A stretch of 64,000 bases of DNA from Prorocentrum cordatum (GCA_963575745.1 CAUYUJ010019604.1:475776-539775), one strand, 5' to 3'; positions 34,936-46,015 are shown, counted from the first letter of the stretch. Made by a program: numbers and translations. Notes: generated from the sequence alone by a model not told the origin.

Positions 34936-35749
34936 CGCAATCTATGCGGTCGCCCAGCACGAGCTGCCTACAAGGCGCCCACGGGCGGGCACCAGGCGAA
35001 ACCTCGGCACACCCACCCACAGGTGCCTACGAAGCGGCCACGAGCGGACACCAGGCGAAACCTCTGCACACCATCTCAGCGCACGAGGCGCCAGCGGGCA
35101 CCTAGTTTCTGGGGCACCAGGCGGAACACTGGCACACACACACATCCACTTCCGTTGGTGAATCAAATAAGACTTCCTAAGTGCAAGCGTTATTTGGGGA
35201 AGTATGAAGGCCCTCGTTTGGATTGGGTTCGAACGCGTGTGATATCACAGGTGTGGAGGTTGTTGATGTCTCGTTGTGAGAATAGGACCACTTGTGATGA
35301 ACACGTCTGCCCCTGGTCGCCCTGTGCCCAGAGCTCTCGCAGCCTCTTGCTGCGCAGATGGGTGGGTACAGTCAGCCCGGATTAGTAGGTCGACACTGCC
35401 AGCTCAACGGTACCTTTGTGTCTTGTGCCTCGCGACACGTGCCTTCTTACACTTCTGTGGCGATGTGGCCCTCGGAAGGGTCTTGTGTCCTCTCGCGTGT
35501 CCTGTCCAAGCAATGCCGACTGTAGGCAGAGCGCCGCCGATTTACGTTGCTCCTGGTGCGCGGGGCACAAAGGGGCCGCGTTGGTGTTCATGAGGATATC
35601 CGCGCCCCGTCCCACACTGCTGCGGGCGCGTGCCGCGTCGACGTAAGGGCGACCCCGGCGCGAGCGCTCAAGGCTGCGCGCTGCCGATGGCCTGGGTTCG
35701 GCCGATGTCGAACGAACTGCGCTGTCGGAAAGCTGCGATCGTTCAAGGT
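34936..35749. other. Gene-free; loose ~60-bp repeat
   Basis: ACCAGGCG(A/G)AAC recurs at 34991, 35049 and 35116. The remainder is unique-looking without a convincing frame. Confidence 0.45.
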
Positions 35750-36075
35750 CCTCCTCCTCCTCTTCCTCCTCCTCCTCCTCCTCCTCCTGTTCCTCTCCTC
35801 CTCCCCCCTTCCTCTCCTCCTCCTCCTCCTCCTCCTCCTCTCCTCCTCTCCTCCTGTTCCTTCCCTCCTCCTCCTCCTCCTCCTTATCTTCCTCCTCCTC
35901 CTCCTCCTCCTCGCCTTCCGCCTCCTCCTCCTCTCCTCCTCCTCTCCTCCTCTCTCTCTCCTCTCCTCCTTCCTCCTCATCCCCCCCGCCCTCCTCCTCC
36001 TCCTCCTCCTCCTCCTCCTCCCCCTCCTCCTCCTCCTTCTCCTCCTCCTCCTCCTCCTCCTCCTCCTCCGCGGTG
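35750..36075. repeat. (CTC)n microsatellite
   Basis: CTCCTC run of more than 300 bp with TCTC interruptions. Confidence 0.95.
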
Positions 36076-36185
36076 TCAGGAAACAACGCGCAAGTCGTCG
36101 CGGCATGGTAAGGCTTCGGGTTGAGCGAAGACAGTCCCCCCCAAGTAGTCCTTGCTGGCCTCACTGGGCCGCCCCCGAGTAGTCT

Positions 36186-36315
36186 CAGCTGGCCTCAACA
36201 GGCCGCCCGTGCAGCCTGGGGGCGGTCTCAGCAGCCCAACCCTGGGGCGCGGAGCGCCCCAGGGGCGGCGCCGAAGGCGGCGTTGGGCTGTCGGGGGTCC
36301 TGTTGAGGCCAGCTG
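36186..36315. mobile_element. Foldback with family core but different arms
   Basis: Outer arms CAGCTGGCCTCAACAGG (36186) and CCTGTTGAGGCCAGCTG (36299) are perfect complements; inner arms CAGCCCAAC and GTTGGGCTG pair as well. The centre CCTGGGGCGCGGAGCGCCCC, then AGGGGCGGCGCC, resembles the centre of the 1828-1947 family, but the arms are unrelated to it. Confidence 0.6.
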
Positions 36316-36459
36316 GGGTTTCTCGGGAGGCCTGTGGAGGCCAGTCGGGGCTGCCCGGGGGGCAACCTGCGCGCAGCCAGAAGGCGCACATGCACGGCAG
36401 GAAGCAGCCGCTTGTTGTTTGGGAGGTTGTGCGAGAGTATGTTGGACACGCCCTGTCCT

Positions 36460-36620
36460 CTTCGCGCCGTGAGCGAGGTCCCGACGGAGGGTGCTTCATA
36501 TTTCTCGGGCTCCCGAGGGCCTTCACCTGGCCCCAGGATTTTCAACACAGGCGATTCGGCATAGACAGCCGGTGGTCGGGAAGGGGTCAAGACTTTTGGG
36601 AAGCCGCATCGTGAAGCAAT
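36460..36620 (+). repeat. Dispersed repeat related to 2640-2800
   Basis: GGCCCCAGGATTTTCAACAC, then GCGATTCGGCATAGA, AAGGGGTCAAGACTTTTGGG and a GCATCGTG end parallel 2705-2795. Confidence 0.5.
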
Positions 36621-36649
36621 CGCGACGTGATGGCTGGGTGCTTGTGGAA

Positions 36650-37720
36650 TCTCGCTGGCCTTTTAGGGGCCTCTTGAGGTCTCTATTGGGCTGTTTCGGC
36701 TCTTCCTGGGGCCTCCTGGAGGCCACCAGAGGGGATGCTGGTGGTCTCCATGGGCATCTTGGAGCGGAGGGCACCAGTAAGTTTGTGTTCCCTATCATGC
36801 GGCCTCGAGGGCCATCTTGAGGTCCTAGTTGGCCGTGTTGGGGCTCTCGTCGGAGCCTATGGGGCTGTCTTGGAGCCCTTTTGGGGGCCTCTTGGGCCGT
36901 CTTGGAACCTCGGGCGCTCGAAAAGGCAATTCTACAAACTTGTTGCATTCTCGGGGCCCTCTACATGGTGATTCTTCAAGCTTACGCCACATCCGCCGAC
37001 CCCTTGTTTTTTTTTCTGGGGCGATCGCCGGTTTTGGGAGGGGCTCTGTTGGAGGCTCTGTGAGGCGGCCGGAGGGGTTCATGAGTGGTCTGGATGTCAT
37101 CTTGGTCGATCATTTTTTTTTTTGGTTCTTCTTCCTTTCTCTGGCGCGTCGGGGTCCTCTTGGATTGCCTGTGGGCCTTCTTGGGAGGTCTCAGGGGTCG
37201 TTTTGGAGCTCCGGAGCGAGCCCATGGACTTGGGCGCCTCGTGGGTCGTCTTGGCGCCCTTTTGGGGACGTCTTGGGAGCCTCTGGGCCCTGGACGGCAA
37301 TGCGGGACGACGTCGCGTTCACACTGCGACGCAAAGAAGGGCACCCTGAAATGCAAGACATGCAAATGATGTCCAATCGGACGCGCGTACTGGGGAGGAA
37401 AAGGAGGAGGGGGAGAAGAGGATGGGGGGGGTGGCGGAGGATGGCGGGGAGAAACATCGAAGAGGATGAGGTGAAGCGGACAGGAAAAGGAGGAGGGGGA
37501 CGAGGAGGAAGTGGAGGAGAAGGAGGGGGAGGAGGGGACACTGAGATGGGCCTCTGGGTCATGGGTTAGAGCTTTCTTGCGTGTGTAACGGGATCTCTTG
37601 GGGGGCTTCTCGTGGGACAGTTTCGAAGCCTCTTGGGAGCCGTTCTGGGGCCTTGTGGGGCCCTCCTGGAGGCCTTTTGGGGCTTCTTGGGGGCGTCTTG
37701 GGAGCCTCCTGTTAATCAGC
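36650..37720. repeat. Degenerate GGCCTCTTGG-type repeat
   Basis: Same base words as the 27.6-kb array but with no higher-order order; interrupted by T8-9 runs (37008, 37109) and a GGA-rich patch (37395-37535). Confidence 0.6.
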
Positions 37721-38094
37721 TATGCCAGTTGTCAATAAACTGAAGGTGCGCGGCGTTCAATCGAGCTTCTCGGGCTTACGCCACACCGTCGACCCCTCGT
37801 ATTCTTGGGGAGTCCGACGTTGGAGCGCTCCTCTTCTCCTCCTCTTCCTCCTCCTCTCTTTTCGTCTCCTCCTCTTCCTCCTCTCCCTTCTCTTCCTTCC
37901 AATTCGTCCGCCAGGGGGGCTGGAGTCTTGAATGTCCCGAACGAGTGGTACCAGGAGAGTCGTTGGGGCCCTCCTCTTTCTTCTTCAGATGGGGTCGAAC
38001 GATCCACTTCCTAGTGTGAGTCGTTGTGGGCCGTCTTTGGAGCCTCTTGGGCCCTTCGCCCTCTTGGGCTGTCCTGGGCGCCTCGTAGCAGCGT
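37721..38094. other. Gene-free
   Basis: (CTCCTC) patch at 37813-37890 and GGCCTCTTGG words at 38030-38090. Confidence 0.5.
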
Positions 38095-38231
38095 CTTGAC
38101 CCCCCCGGGGGATCCGGCGCATCCGGCCGGACCCCCCCCCCTCCAAAACGACCGGACCGGGCTCCTGGGGGAGGGGTTTGGGGAGGGGGAAGCATCTCAC
38201 ACGCCCATGACCCCAAGGGGTCGGCGGATTC
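38095..38231 (+). repeat. ~145-bp direct repeat, upstream copy
   Basis: A CCCCCCGG run, then GCGCATCCGGCCGGACCCCC, CTCCAAAACGACCGGACC, GGGGAGGGGTTTGGGGAGGG, AGCATCTCACACGCC and GACCCCAAGGGGTCGGCGGA, recur at 40480-40627. Similarity stops sharply after GGCGGATT. It directly precedes, and slightly overlaps, the open frame of the zinc-module gene. Confidence 0.75.
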
Positions 38232-38282
38232 ACGACGAATGAGTTCGCCGCGAAGTCGGGCCCGAGCTTCTGCTGCGACTGC

Positions 38283-39584
38283 ATGGAGAATTTGAAGGGG
38301 GCAGGAGAAAAGTGGTGCACGACTTGTGAGCAATGGGCTGAGATGGCGTCCACAGTGGCGGGAGGGGGGGTCGAAAGGAATAGAGTGTTCGTGCGGACAA
38401 GCAAATGCGACCGGTGCGCAGGGCCCGCCGCCGCACGGAAGTCACGGAAGACATCGGAGGCGTGGCGGGGGCAGGTGCAGGAGAAGTTTAAGATTCGATG
38501 CGGTGAATGCCTGGAATTCCTGAAAACGGAGGCAGAAATTGCGGCGAACCAGTATGCGACGAAAAGCGCGGGAGAGAAGCTCTGCAAGAAGTGCGCGGGG
38601 AAAAGAAAAGGCGGGTGGACCAAGTGGAGCAAATCGCAGAAGGAAAGAGAGTGCGAGAACGAGATGAACGCTGCGCGACGAGCTGCGCGCCAACAGAAGC
38701 CGCTGAAATGTTCTGCGTGTCCGTCAGAAGCGGATGGAACAGGGGGGACGTTCACAGACACACGACATTTGACGCCGGATCAACTGCAGAAGTACCACAA
38801 AACGGGCGCAGGCCATAGACCAGTGATGTGCCGATCATGCCAGGAGGAGCACGAGAAGTCGCGGGTGCTACGGTGCTCCGCATGCCCGAAGGGGGCGGAT
38901 GGAAAGGGACCCGAAATCATGGACACACGCCATTTGACGGTGAGTCAGAAAAGGCATTATTGGGACACGGGCACGGCGCATCGCCCTGTCATGTGCCACG
39001 CGTGCCTGGAAAAGTCGGAGGCCCAGGTTTTCCGTTGTGGGGCATGCCCGAAGGGGGCGGATGGGAAGGCGCCCGCGTTTACAGACGTGAGCCATTTATC
39101 GGACAGTCAGAAAGAACATTACAGGAGAACGGGCCAAACGCATCGCCCGGTCATGTGCCGCGCGTGCCACGAAAAATCGGAGGCCCAGATTTTCCGTTGT
39201 GGAGCATGCCCGACGGGGGCGGATGGGAAGGCGCCCGCGTTCACAGACTTGAGCCATTTGTCCGATAACCAGAAAGTACATTATAGGAAGACGGGCCAGG
39301 CGCATCGCCCAGTCGTGTGCCGCGCGTGTCACGATGCGCGCACGGGGGCGAAAAAGTTTGAATGCTCCGCGTGCCCACCGAACGGGGACGGGAAGAAACC
39401 AGCGTTTTCAGACGGGGGCCATTTGTCGAAAGACCAGAAGAAGAATTATTTCAAGCGAAACAACCCAGTTGTGTGCGCGAAGTGTTTTAAAGCGGGACGA
39501 GCGCCGCGGAGAGACCCTCCGAAACGCCCGGCGGAACCAAGTGACGAGCATTGCGACAAGGCACGGAAGTTGCGAGGAATCTGA
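38283..39584 (+). CDS. Tandem CxxC zinc-module protein (Stc1-like repeats)
   Basis: 433 codons from ATG 38283 to TGA 39584. Five consecutive modules, each CxxC, about 36 residues, CxxC, with a 54-55-residue period: Cys pairs at 133/136-173/176, 188/191-228/231, 242/245-282/285, 296/299-336/339 and 351/354-388/391. Each carries DGKxPxFxD...HLSxxQKxHYxxTGxxHRPVMCRAC-like sequence. The N-terminal 110 residues hold four more CxxC pairs (12, 42, 73, 101); the tail is basic. The frame is open upstream to a TGA at 38208 and already encodes CCDC there, which would pair with Cys12-15. The true start is therefore probably further 5', in another exon or by trans-splicing, and ATG 38283 would lose one ligand pair. 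The pattern resembles Stc1-type LIM-like zinc domains; a nucleic-acid or protein-binding adaptor is inferred, no enzyme motif is seen. Flanking direct repeats lie at 38095 and 40480. Confidence 0.75.
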   Translation: MENLKGAGEKWCTTCEQWAEMASTVAGGGVERNRVFVRTSKCDRCAGPAAARKSRKTSEAWRGQVQEKFKIRCGECLEFLKTEAEIAANQYATKSAGEKLCKKCAGKRKGGWTKWSKSQKERECENEMNAARRAARQQKPLKCSACPSEADGTGGTFTDTRHLTPDQLQKYHKTGAGHRPVMCRSCQEEHEKSRVLRCSACPKGADGKGPEIMDTRHLTVSQKRHYWDTGTAHRPVMCHACLEKSEAQVFRCGACPKGADGKAPAFTDVSHLSDSQKEHYRRTGQTHRPVMCRACHEKSEAQIFRCGACPTGADGKAPAFTDLSHLSDNQKVHYRKTGQAHRPVVCRACHDARTGAKKFECSACPPNGDGKKPAFSDGGHLSKDQKKNYFKRNNPVVCAKCFKAGRAPRRDPPKRPAEPSDEHCDKARKLRGI

Positions 39585-39799
39585 CCGCTGGGGACGGGAT
39601 GGATAAGGGGGACGTGGAGGAGGGAGGATGGGGGAGCAGCCAAAGGCGGAGAAGGTGAAAAGTGAGCCAGTGGAGGGAATACGAGACAGAAAGCTGAGAG
39701 GGGAGACGGGAGGAGGGGGCGGAAGAGGAGGATGAGAAGGAGCAGGAGAACACGACGAGGACGACAATGGCGGCGACAGACTCGACGGCGTAGGCTGGG
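39585..39799. other. 3' flank of the zinc-module gene
   Basis: Purine-rich (GGGAGGA) sequence; no AATAAA-like polyadenylation signal is evident. Confidence 0.4.
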
Positions 39800-40455
39800 C
39801 ACCTTTTTGGGGCCATCTTGGGGGCTTCGTTGACCGTTGTGGGAGCCTCTGGCGCCGTCGTCGTGAGAATCCTCTCGGGGGCCTGCGGGAGGCAGTTTGG
39901 AGGCTTCTGGGGAGCTGTTTTGGGGCAGCTTGGGGCTTTTTTTGGGCTTGTTGGGGGCCTCTTGGGGGCTTCTTGGAGCCTCTTGGAGGCCTCTTGGGGC
40001 CTCCTTGGCGCCTTTTGGGGCGGAAGGCTAGAATTTTAGGTTCGTGGTCCCCGTCTGGAGCCTTTCTTGGGCCCCTCTGTGGGCCCTCTTGGACTGTCTG
40101 AAGGCCCTCTTGAGCCGTTTTGAGGCGCTCTTGGGCCGTGTTGGGGCCCACTTGGGAGCCTCTCGGGTCGTCTTGATGCCGTCTTGGGGGCTTCTTTCGC
40201 CGTCTTGGAGCGTCGGAAGCCCGAAAAAACGCGAAGGCCAAAAACGTTGAAAAAACCAATGGAAATCGACGATTTTGGCCTCTTGGGGCCATCTTGGGAG
40301 GCGTCTTGGAAGCTTCTTGGGGCGTCTTGGAGGCATCTGGGGCCATCTGGAGGCCATCTTGACCGTCTTCGAGTGTTTTTTCGGCGACTCGGGGCCCTCT
40401 TGGACCGTCTGCAGAGCTTCTTGGGAGCCTCTTCGCTCGTTTGCGGCCCCCCCAG
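39800..40455. repeat. GGCCTCTTGG-type repeat
   Basis: Same base words as elsewhere, including an A-rich spacer (AAAACGTTGAAAAAACC, GGAAATCGACGATTTTGG) that matches the block spacer of the 27.6-kb array. CTAGAATTTTAGGTTC is shared with 9250. Confidence 0.75.
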
Positions 40456-40479
40456 CAGACTCTCTGGAGCGGATGACCC

Positions 40480-40627
40480 CCCCCGGACCGCGCCGGCGGA
40501 TCCCGGGGAATCCGGCCGGACCCCCCCCCCCCCCCCTCCAAAACGACCGGACCAGGCTCCGGGGGGAGGGGTTTGGGGAGGGGGGAAGCATCTCACACGC
40601 CGATGACCCCAAGGGGTCGGCGGATTT
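40480..40627 (+). repeat. ~145-bp direct repeat, downstream copy
   Basis: Second copy of 38095-38231; contains a longer C run. Ends at the same GGCGGATT. Confidence 0.75.
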
Positions 40628-40639
40628 TGGTGCTCTCTT

Positions 40640-41955
40640 GAGGCATCTTGGGGGCCTCTTGGGCTGTTTTCAGGCCATCTTTGAGGTCGTTGTGTGCTAT
40701 TGGGGCGACTCGGAGCCCTCTTGGTCCGTCTTAACCTCTTGGAGCCCTCTTGGTCCGGTTTGGGGCCATCCATTCCTCTGGGAACGTCACGCGGAGACAC
40801 CCCACCACGCCCCAAAGCCTGCGAGCGTGTGGTATTCGGGGCTCGGGGCATTGCTGAGAGGATGTATCCAGCACTCCAGACAGAGGACTCACGGAACTTA
40901 AGGACACTCCAGCTCGTGCCTCGAGGCACGGTTGCGGATGTTGGATTCGGTGGAAGTGTTGTTGGAGTTATTGTACGTCGGAACATTGGGCTTGTTTCAT
41001 TGTGGATCCTTCACGATCCATCATCAGGTGGCCATGCCTTCAGAGTGTTGTTGGAAGGCCCAGGATCTGGAGTTCCCAGCGACAAGAACAGACGGTATTG
41101 CACTGGCCTAGGCTTCTTTTTTAATGTTTGCAACGATGGGACATCTCGACCCAGCGAGCATCGCCCTCAACAGAAGCGCGGTTTCTGGCGGAGTTGTTGT
41201 ACCGCTTGCAGTAAGCGGACAGCCATACAGCATCAGGAGCTTTTTGTGGCCCGCACGGGGGCTGCCACTGAAGCTCTCTGGAGATGGACTGGCATCGTAG
41301 CCCAGAGAGGGCAGCCTGGGTTCTCCACGCAAGATCCTCACACGACCTCCGTGGAACGAGGGGTCGCTGCGGGAAGGGGAGGGGAAGGCAGAGGGAGTAA
41401 CAGGGGCGGGAGGTCGGTTGATTCGTTGATTCGCTGGACCCTTTCGGATCAGGAGTGAGTCCGCGGGCAGGGCCTCTTTTCGGCGTCAACCCAACACACT
41501 TCTACTAAATGTGCGTCGCCCCCCAGGGGCGACGCGCGCACCGAGAAATCTTCTAGTATATGCGTTGTGGCGGGCGTTTTCTTGCCACACCGCTCGGGAA
41601 ACGATCTACTACAAGATGGATATACTACATGTTCGGTTCGGACGTGCGCCTCCAAGGAGTACAAGTGGCACGTGTGTGCCCAGGCTCATACAAAAAAAAC
41701 TGAATGGGCGTCTGAAGCAGGAAGACACCATGACTGCAGGATCGGAGATGGAGAAGGGGAAGCTGGGGCGGCGCCGCCAGGGCGTGCGTAAGAGAAGGGG
41801 AACAGGCAGGAGGTGAACGCAGAAGAACCTAAGATCGAGGTCGCACTCCAGCGCAAGTGGGGTTGTCACACCTTGCGATGTGTGTGTACCAGGGCCCCCC
41901 AGGAAACCTCCGGAGGCCCGACTTGGAGACCGGAAGAGGCTGCAGGAGGCCCCGG
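40640..41955 (+). other. Mostly unique sequence, weakly coding-like
   Basis: Two short plus-strand stretches read like protein: about 40915-41065 (TVADVGFGGSVVGVIVRRNI) and, in another frame, about 41130-41300 (MGHLDPASIALNRSAVSGGV and following, ending at TAG). They could be exons or remnants. No family recognised. Confidence 0.25.
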
Positions 41956-41959
41956 GATT

Positions 41960-42330
41960 GTGAGTGTTGTGTGTGTGTGTGTGATGTGTGCTCTGTGTTG
42001 TGCGTGTTTTCTGTACGCTGTAGGTGTTGTGTGTGTTATGTTTGTCTAGCGTGTGTTGTGTTGGGTGTGGTTTGTGTCTCTGTGTGTGCATGTAGTTCTG
42101 TGGCCCCAGGAGGCCCCAGGAGGCCCCAGGCGGCCTCAGGAGGCCCCAGAAGACCCCAGGAGGCTCCAGGAGGCCCCAAGAGGCTCCAGGAGGCCGCAGG
42201 AGGCCCCAGGAGGTTCCAGGAGACCCCCAGGAGGCTCCGAGGCGGGGTCTGGGGTACCAGAAGGTACAGAAAGCCCCAGGAGGCCCCAGGAGGTTTCAGG
42301 AGGCTCCCAAGAGGCTCCGAGGCGGGGTCT
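41960..42330. repeat. GT-rich tract and AGGCCCCAGG repeat
   Basis: TGTGTG-rich 41960-42095, then AGGAGGCCCC/AGGAGGCTCC units to about 42330. Two direct copies of GAGGCGGGGTCTGGGGTACC lie 79 bp apart (42239 and 42318). Confidence 0.8.
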
Positions 42331-42625
42331 GGGGTACCAGAAGGTACGTCGGGGCTCGATGTTGGGAGGATGTCTCATGCGAAATCGCCATTCTCTGAGA
42401 ATCGGGGGCAACATCATTGAAATTACAATGTGTTGCTTGAAGGTTTTATGTTAGAATTGTTTGAATTCCAATGTGTTTTTGGACCCTGACGTCACGATCT
42501 GCGTGAGGGGTGCCAGCGATTTTCAGAATTTCGAGGATGTCCCTAGCGACACGGCCAGAACAATCGCGGACGCCGCCTTCAATTAATCGGCTCTGAGCTC
42601 TACTCCCTCGGAGAGGTACGTATGC

Positions 42626-42643
42626 TGATACATACATACATAT

Positions 42644-42675
<32 letters not shown>

Positions 42676-42676
42676 G
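42626..42676. repeat. (TA)n/(CATA)n microsatellite
   Basis: ATACATACATATATAC then TA dinucleotides, immediately left of the large palindrome. Confidence 0.9.
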
Positions 42677-43094
42677 GTCGATCCCCCCCCAGCGACCCCC
42701 CAGAGCGCCCAAAGCACGAATACACAACTCAACTTTGGCCTGCCATCCAGGCTGACGAACTCATCCGCTCGGCCCATCCGTCACGGGCACCGTGCGCGCA
42801 AGCATATCGGTTTCGGCCGAGGCCACGAAACACTGTGTATCACATGTTTTTCTGGTTTTTCTGGTCTGGGAACCAACGAAACACTGCGTATCACATGTTT
42901 TTCTGGTTTTTCTGGTTTCTGGAGCTGAAATGCTCGCCGCGGCCTCGCCCCACCGCTCCCCCACCTCCTGTTTGTCGGCACCTGAAAACCAGAAAAACCA
43001 GAAAAACCTGTGATATACAATGTTTCGTTGGTTCCCAGACCAGAAAAACCAGAAAAACATGTGATACACAGTGTTTCGTGGCCTCCGAGCAAGG

Positions 43095-43240
<146 letters not shown>

Positions 43241-43335
43241 CCTACCAGTGGTTGTACTGGCACAGGGGCGAGGATTTGTGGCTGGCAACAGGGAAGATGC
43301 TGGAGGAGGCCTTCCTCAAGGAGCACTGCCAGTGA
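43241..43335 (+). other. Short coding-like segment in palindrome centre (WWE-like?)
   Basis: Following the Gly-Ser-encoding tract in the same frame, the unique centre encodes YQWLYWHRGEDLWLATGKML and EEAFLKEHCQ before a TGA at 43333. The spacing of aromatic residues and the LEEAF ending recall the C-terminal part of WWE-type folds, but it is too short to be sure. It could be an exon captured by the foldback element, or chance. Confidence 0.2.
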
Positions 43336-43995
43336 GCGGCGAGCGCTGTAGTCCCCGAAGAGTACACAGTGTTTTCTTGCTCGGAGGCCACGAAACACTG
43401 TGTATCACAGGTTTTTCTGGTTTTTCTGGTCTGGGAACCAACGAAACATTGTATATCACAGGTTTTTCTGGTTTTTCTGGTTTTCAGGCGCCGACAAACA
43501 GGAGGTGGGGGAGCGGTGGGGCGAGGCCGCGGCGAGCATTTCAGCTCCAGAAACCAGGAAAACCAGAAAAACTTATGATACGCAGTGTTTCGTTGGTTCC
43601 CAGACCAGAAAAACCAGAAACACCTGTGATACACAGTGTTTCGTGGCCTCGGCCGAAACCGATATGCTTGCGCGCACGGTGCCCGTGACGGATGGGCCGA
43701 GCGGATGAGTTCGTCAGCCTGGATGGCAGGCCAAAGTTGAGTTCTCCAACAGGGAGAGGACCAGGTGGAAGAACGGCAGGTGGAGGACGAGGGAGGAGGG
43801 AGGAGGAGGACGAGTAACAGGATAAGCAGGATGCGAGGGGGGAGATGGAAGAGGAGGGGGAGGATGAGGGAGAGTAAGATGAGGAGGAATACTTCTCGGG
43901 TCACAGCCCGCTGTGACAGACCATGTGTCTGCGGCTGTTCGGTGCCAGCGTTTCAAGACCGCGGCTTCGCGTTTTGGGCGTTTTGGGGGGTCGCT

Positions 43996-43998
<3 letters not shown>

Positions 43999-44034
<36 letters not shown>
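43999..44034. repeat. Poly(T) run
   Basis: About 36 consecutive T, followed by TGTTTTTTGGGG. It could be the tail of a minus-strand retrocopy, but no coding sequence adjoins it. Confidence 0.9.
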
Positions 44035-44035
<1 letters not shown>

Positions 44036-44059
44036 TTTTTTGGGGAGGCCCGGGGGGGG

Positions 44060-44820
44060 GGGGCGAGCGTGCATATATATATATATATAGGCATACCTAT
44101 ATATACATATATACATACATATGTGCAAATGTATATATGCATATACACATGATGATATCTGTATGCCGGGCCGTGCATGCTCCTGCAGCGTGCGTGTGCG
44201 CTTACATGAACACTTGCACAGTGCGTATGTATGATGCGTGAGCTCTTCGTCCAACGTTGCATGCTTGTATATAAACGCCAAGTGCACATGCATGCGCGTA
44301 CGCATGTACAAACGTTGTTTCTGACGTGAACAAATGTATTGATATGCGCGCGGGTGGTTGTAACTGTATAGATACACATACACATGCTTGTTTAAGTGTG
44401 TCCGCATTGTTTTGCGTTTCCAGATGCATGCGCAAATCTAGAAATGTGTTTTTATACTTGGCGTGTTTGCATATATACTAGCGTGTGTGTATTTATATTA
44501 GCTGGTATACATATTGAATACTTTTGTACTGAATGCGCACGTATACACTGATACATACTAGACATAACGGTACACACACTTGTTTACTCATTGTGTACAC
44601 ATACACACACCACTTACACATATTCATACGCATGTCTGTTTATTTATGTAAATACGAATACATGTTTCTACCATGTTTACACGTACATATTGTATACTAT
44701 TGTTGTATAGCCACATGATAACATATACATAGTACACTAACATGTACGCACATGCATGTACGCATTGTACATCCATACAATCACATTCAATGACACGCAT
44801 AACCATTTGCATGTTTTATT
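44060..44820. repeat. TA/CA/GC alternating low-complexity region
   Basis: Cryptically simple ATACATAT, CATGCGCG and TGTACACA sequence, far richer in A+T than its surroundings. No gene recognised. Confidence 0.75.
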
Positions 44821-44880
44821 TCCCATATCCTAAGGATTGGGGTTCTTGTTCCCCATATCCTAAGGATTGGGGTTCTTGTT
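44821..44880 (+). repeat. Two 30-bp direct repeats
   Basis: CCCATATCCTAAGGATTGGG with GTTCTTGTT, two tandem units (44821-44850, 44851-44880) differing at one base. Confidence 0.95.
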
Positions 44881-44949
44881 ATTACTCTGACGCCTCCCAC
44901 TCCTCCTCCTTCCTCCCGCCTCCCGCCTCCCTCCCCCCACTGATAATCA

Positions 44950-45062
44950 CCAGATAAGATAAGACATGATATAAGATAAGCTAAGACAAGGTAAGAGATT
45001 TCAAGATAAGATAAGATAGAGGGTAATAAAGGTAAGATAAGATAGGACTCGATAAGATAAGA
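44950..45062. repeat. (GATAA)n microsatellite
   Basis: Degenerate AGATAAGATAAG units. Confidence 0.9.
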
Positions 45063-45128
45063 TGAGACTCACTCTCACTCAGACTCACTCACAGTCACAT
45101 TCACTCACACTCACACTCTCTCATGATC

Positions 45129-46015
45129 ACAAAACGCTGCCAGGGGCATCATTTGGGAGCCCCAAGGGGGAGCCACCCTGGCTGATCTCACGAGCCCGTT
45201 CGCGCCGATTTGGGTGGGACGTCTCAGCTAGAATTGCCGTTTGGCGCCCCCATCATGTATCTCTTGAGAGCCTCATGGTCGCAAAACGCTGCCAGTGGCA
45301 TCACTTGGGAGCCCCAAGGGGGAGCCACCCTGGCTGATCTCACGAGCCCGTTCGCGCCGATTTTGGTGGGACGCCTCAGCTAGAATTGCCGTTTGGCCTC
45401 CCCAACATGTATTTCTTGAGAGCCTCATGGTCACAAAACGCTGCCAGGGGCATCACTTGGGAGCCCCAAGGGGGAGCCACCCTGGCTGATCTCACGAGCC
45501 CGTTCGCGCCGATTTTGGTGGGACGCCTCAGCTAGAATTGCCGTTTGGCGTCCCCAACATGTATCTCTTGAGAGCCTCATGGTCACAAAACGCTGCCAGG
45601 GGCATCATTGGGAGCCCCAAGGGGGAGCCACCCTGGCTGATCTCACGAGCCCGTTCGCGCCGATTTTGGTGGGACGCCTCAGCTAGAATTGCCGTTTGGC
45701 GTCCCCAACATGTATCTCTTGAGAGCCTCATGGTCACAAAACGCTGCCAGGGGCATCATTTGGGAGCCCCAAGGGGGAGCCACCCTGGCTGATCTCACGA
45801 GCCCGTTCGCGCCGTTTTTGGTGGGACGCCTCAGCTAGAATTGCCGTTTGGCGTCCCCAACATGTATCTCTTGAGAGCCTCATGGTCACAAAACGCTGCC
45901 AGGGGCATCATTTGGGAGCCACAGGGGGGGTCCACCAGGGGCTTCATAGTCACCAAACGCTGCCAGGGGCAGCATTTTGGCTTCCCAAAGAGGAGTCGAC
46001 CCGGGCCTCCTAGTC
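45129..46015 (+). repeat. 152-bp homogeneous satellite
   Basis: AAAACGCTGCCAG recurs at 45131, 45283, 45435, 45587, 45738 and 45890. Units contain GGGAGCCCCAAGGGGGAGCC, CGTTCGCGCCGATTTTGG and CTCAGCTAGAATTGCCG and are nearly identical; two truncated units close the array. Confidence 0.95.

Noticed and set aside
43999-44034. Poly(A) tail of a processed retrocopy on the minus strand
   Set aside because: No transcript-like or coding sequence next to it; flanked by low-complexity TA repeats.
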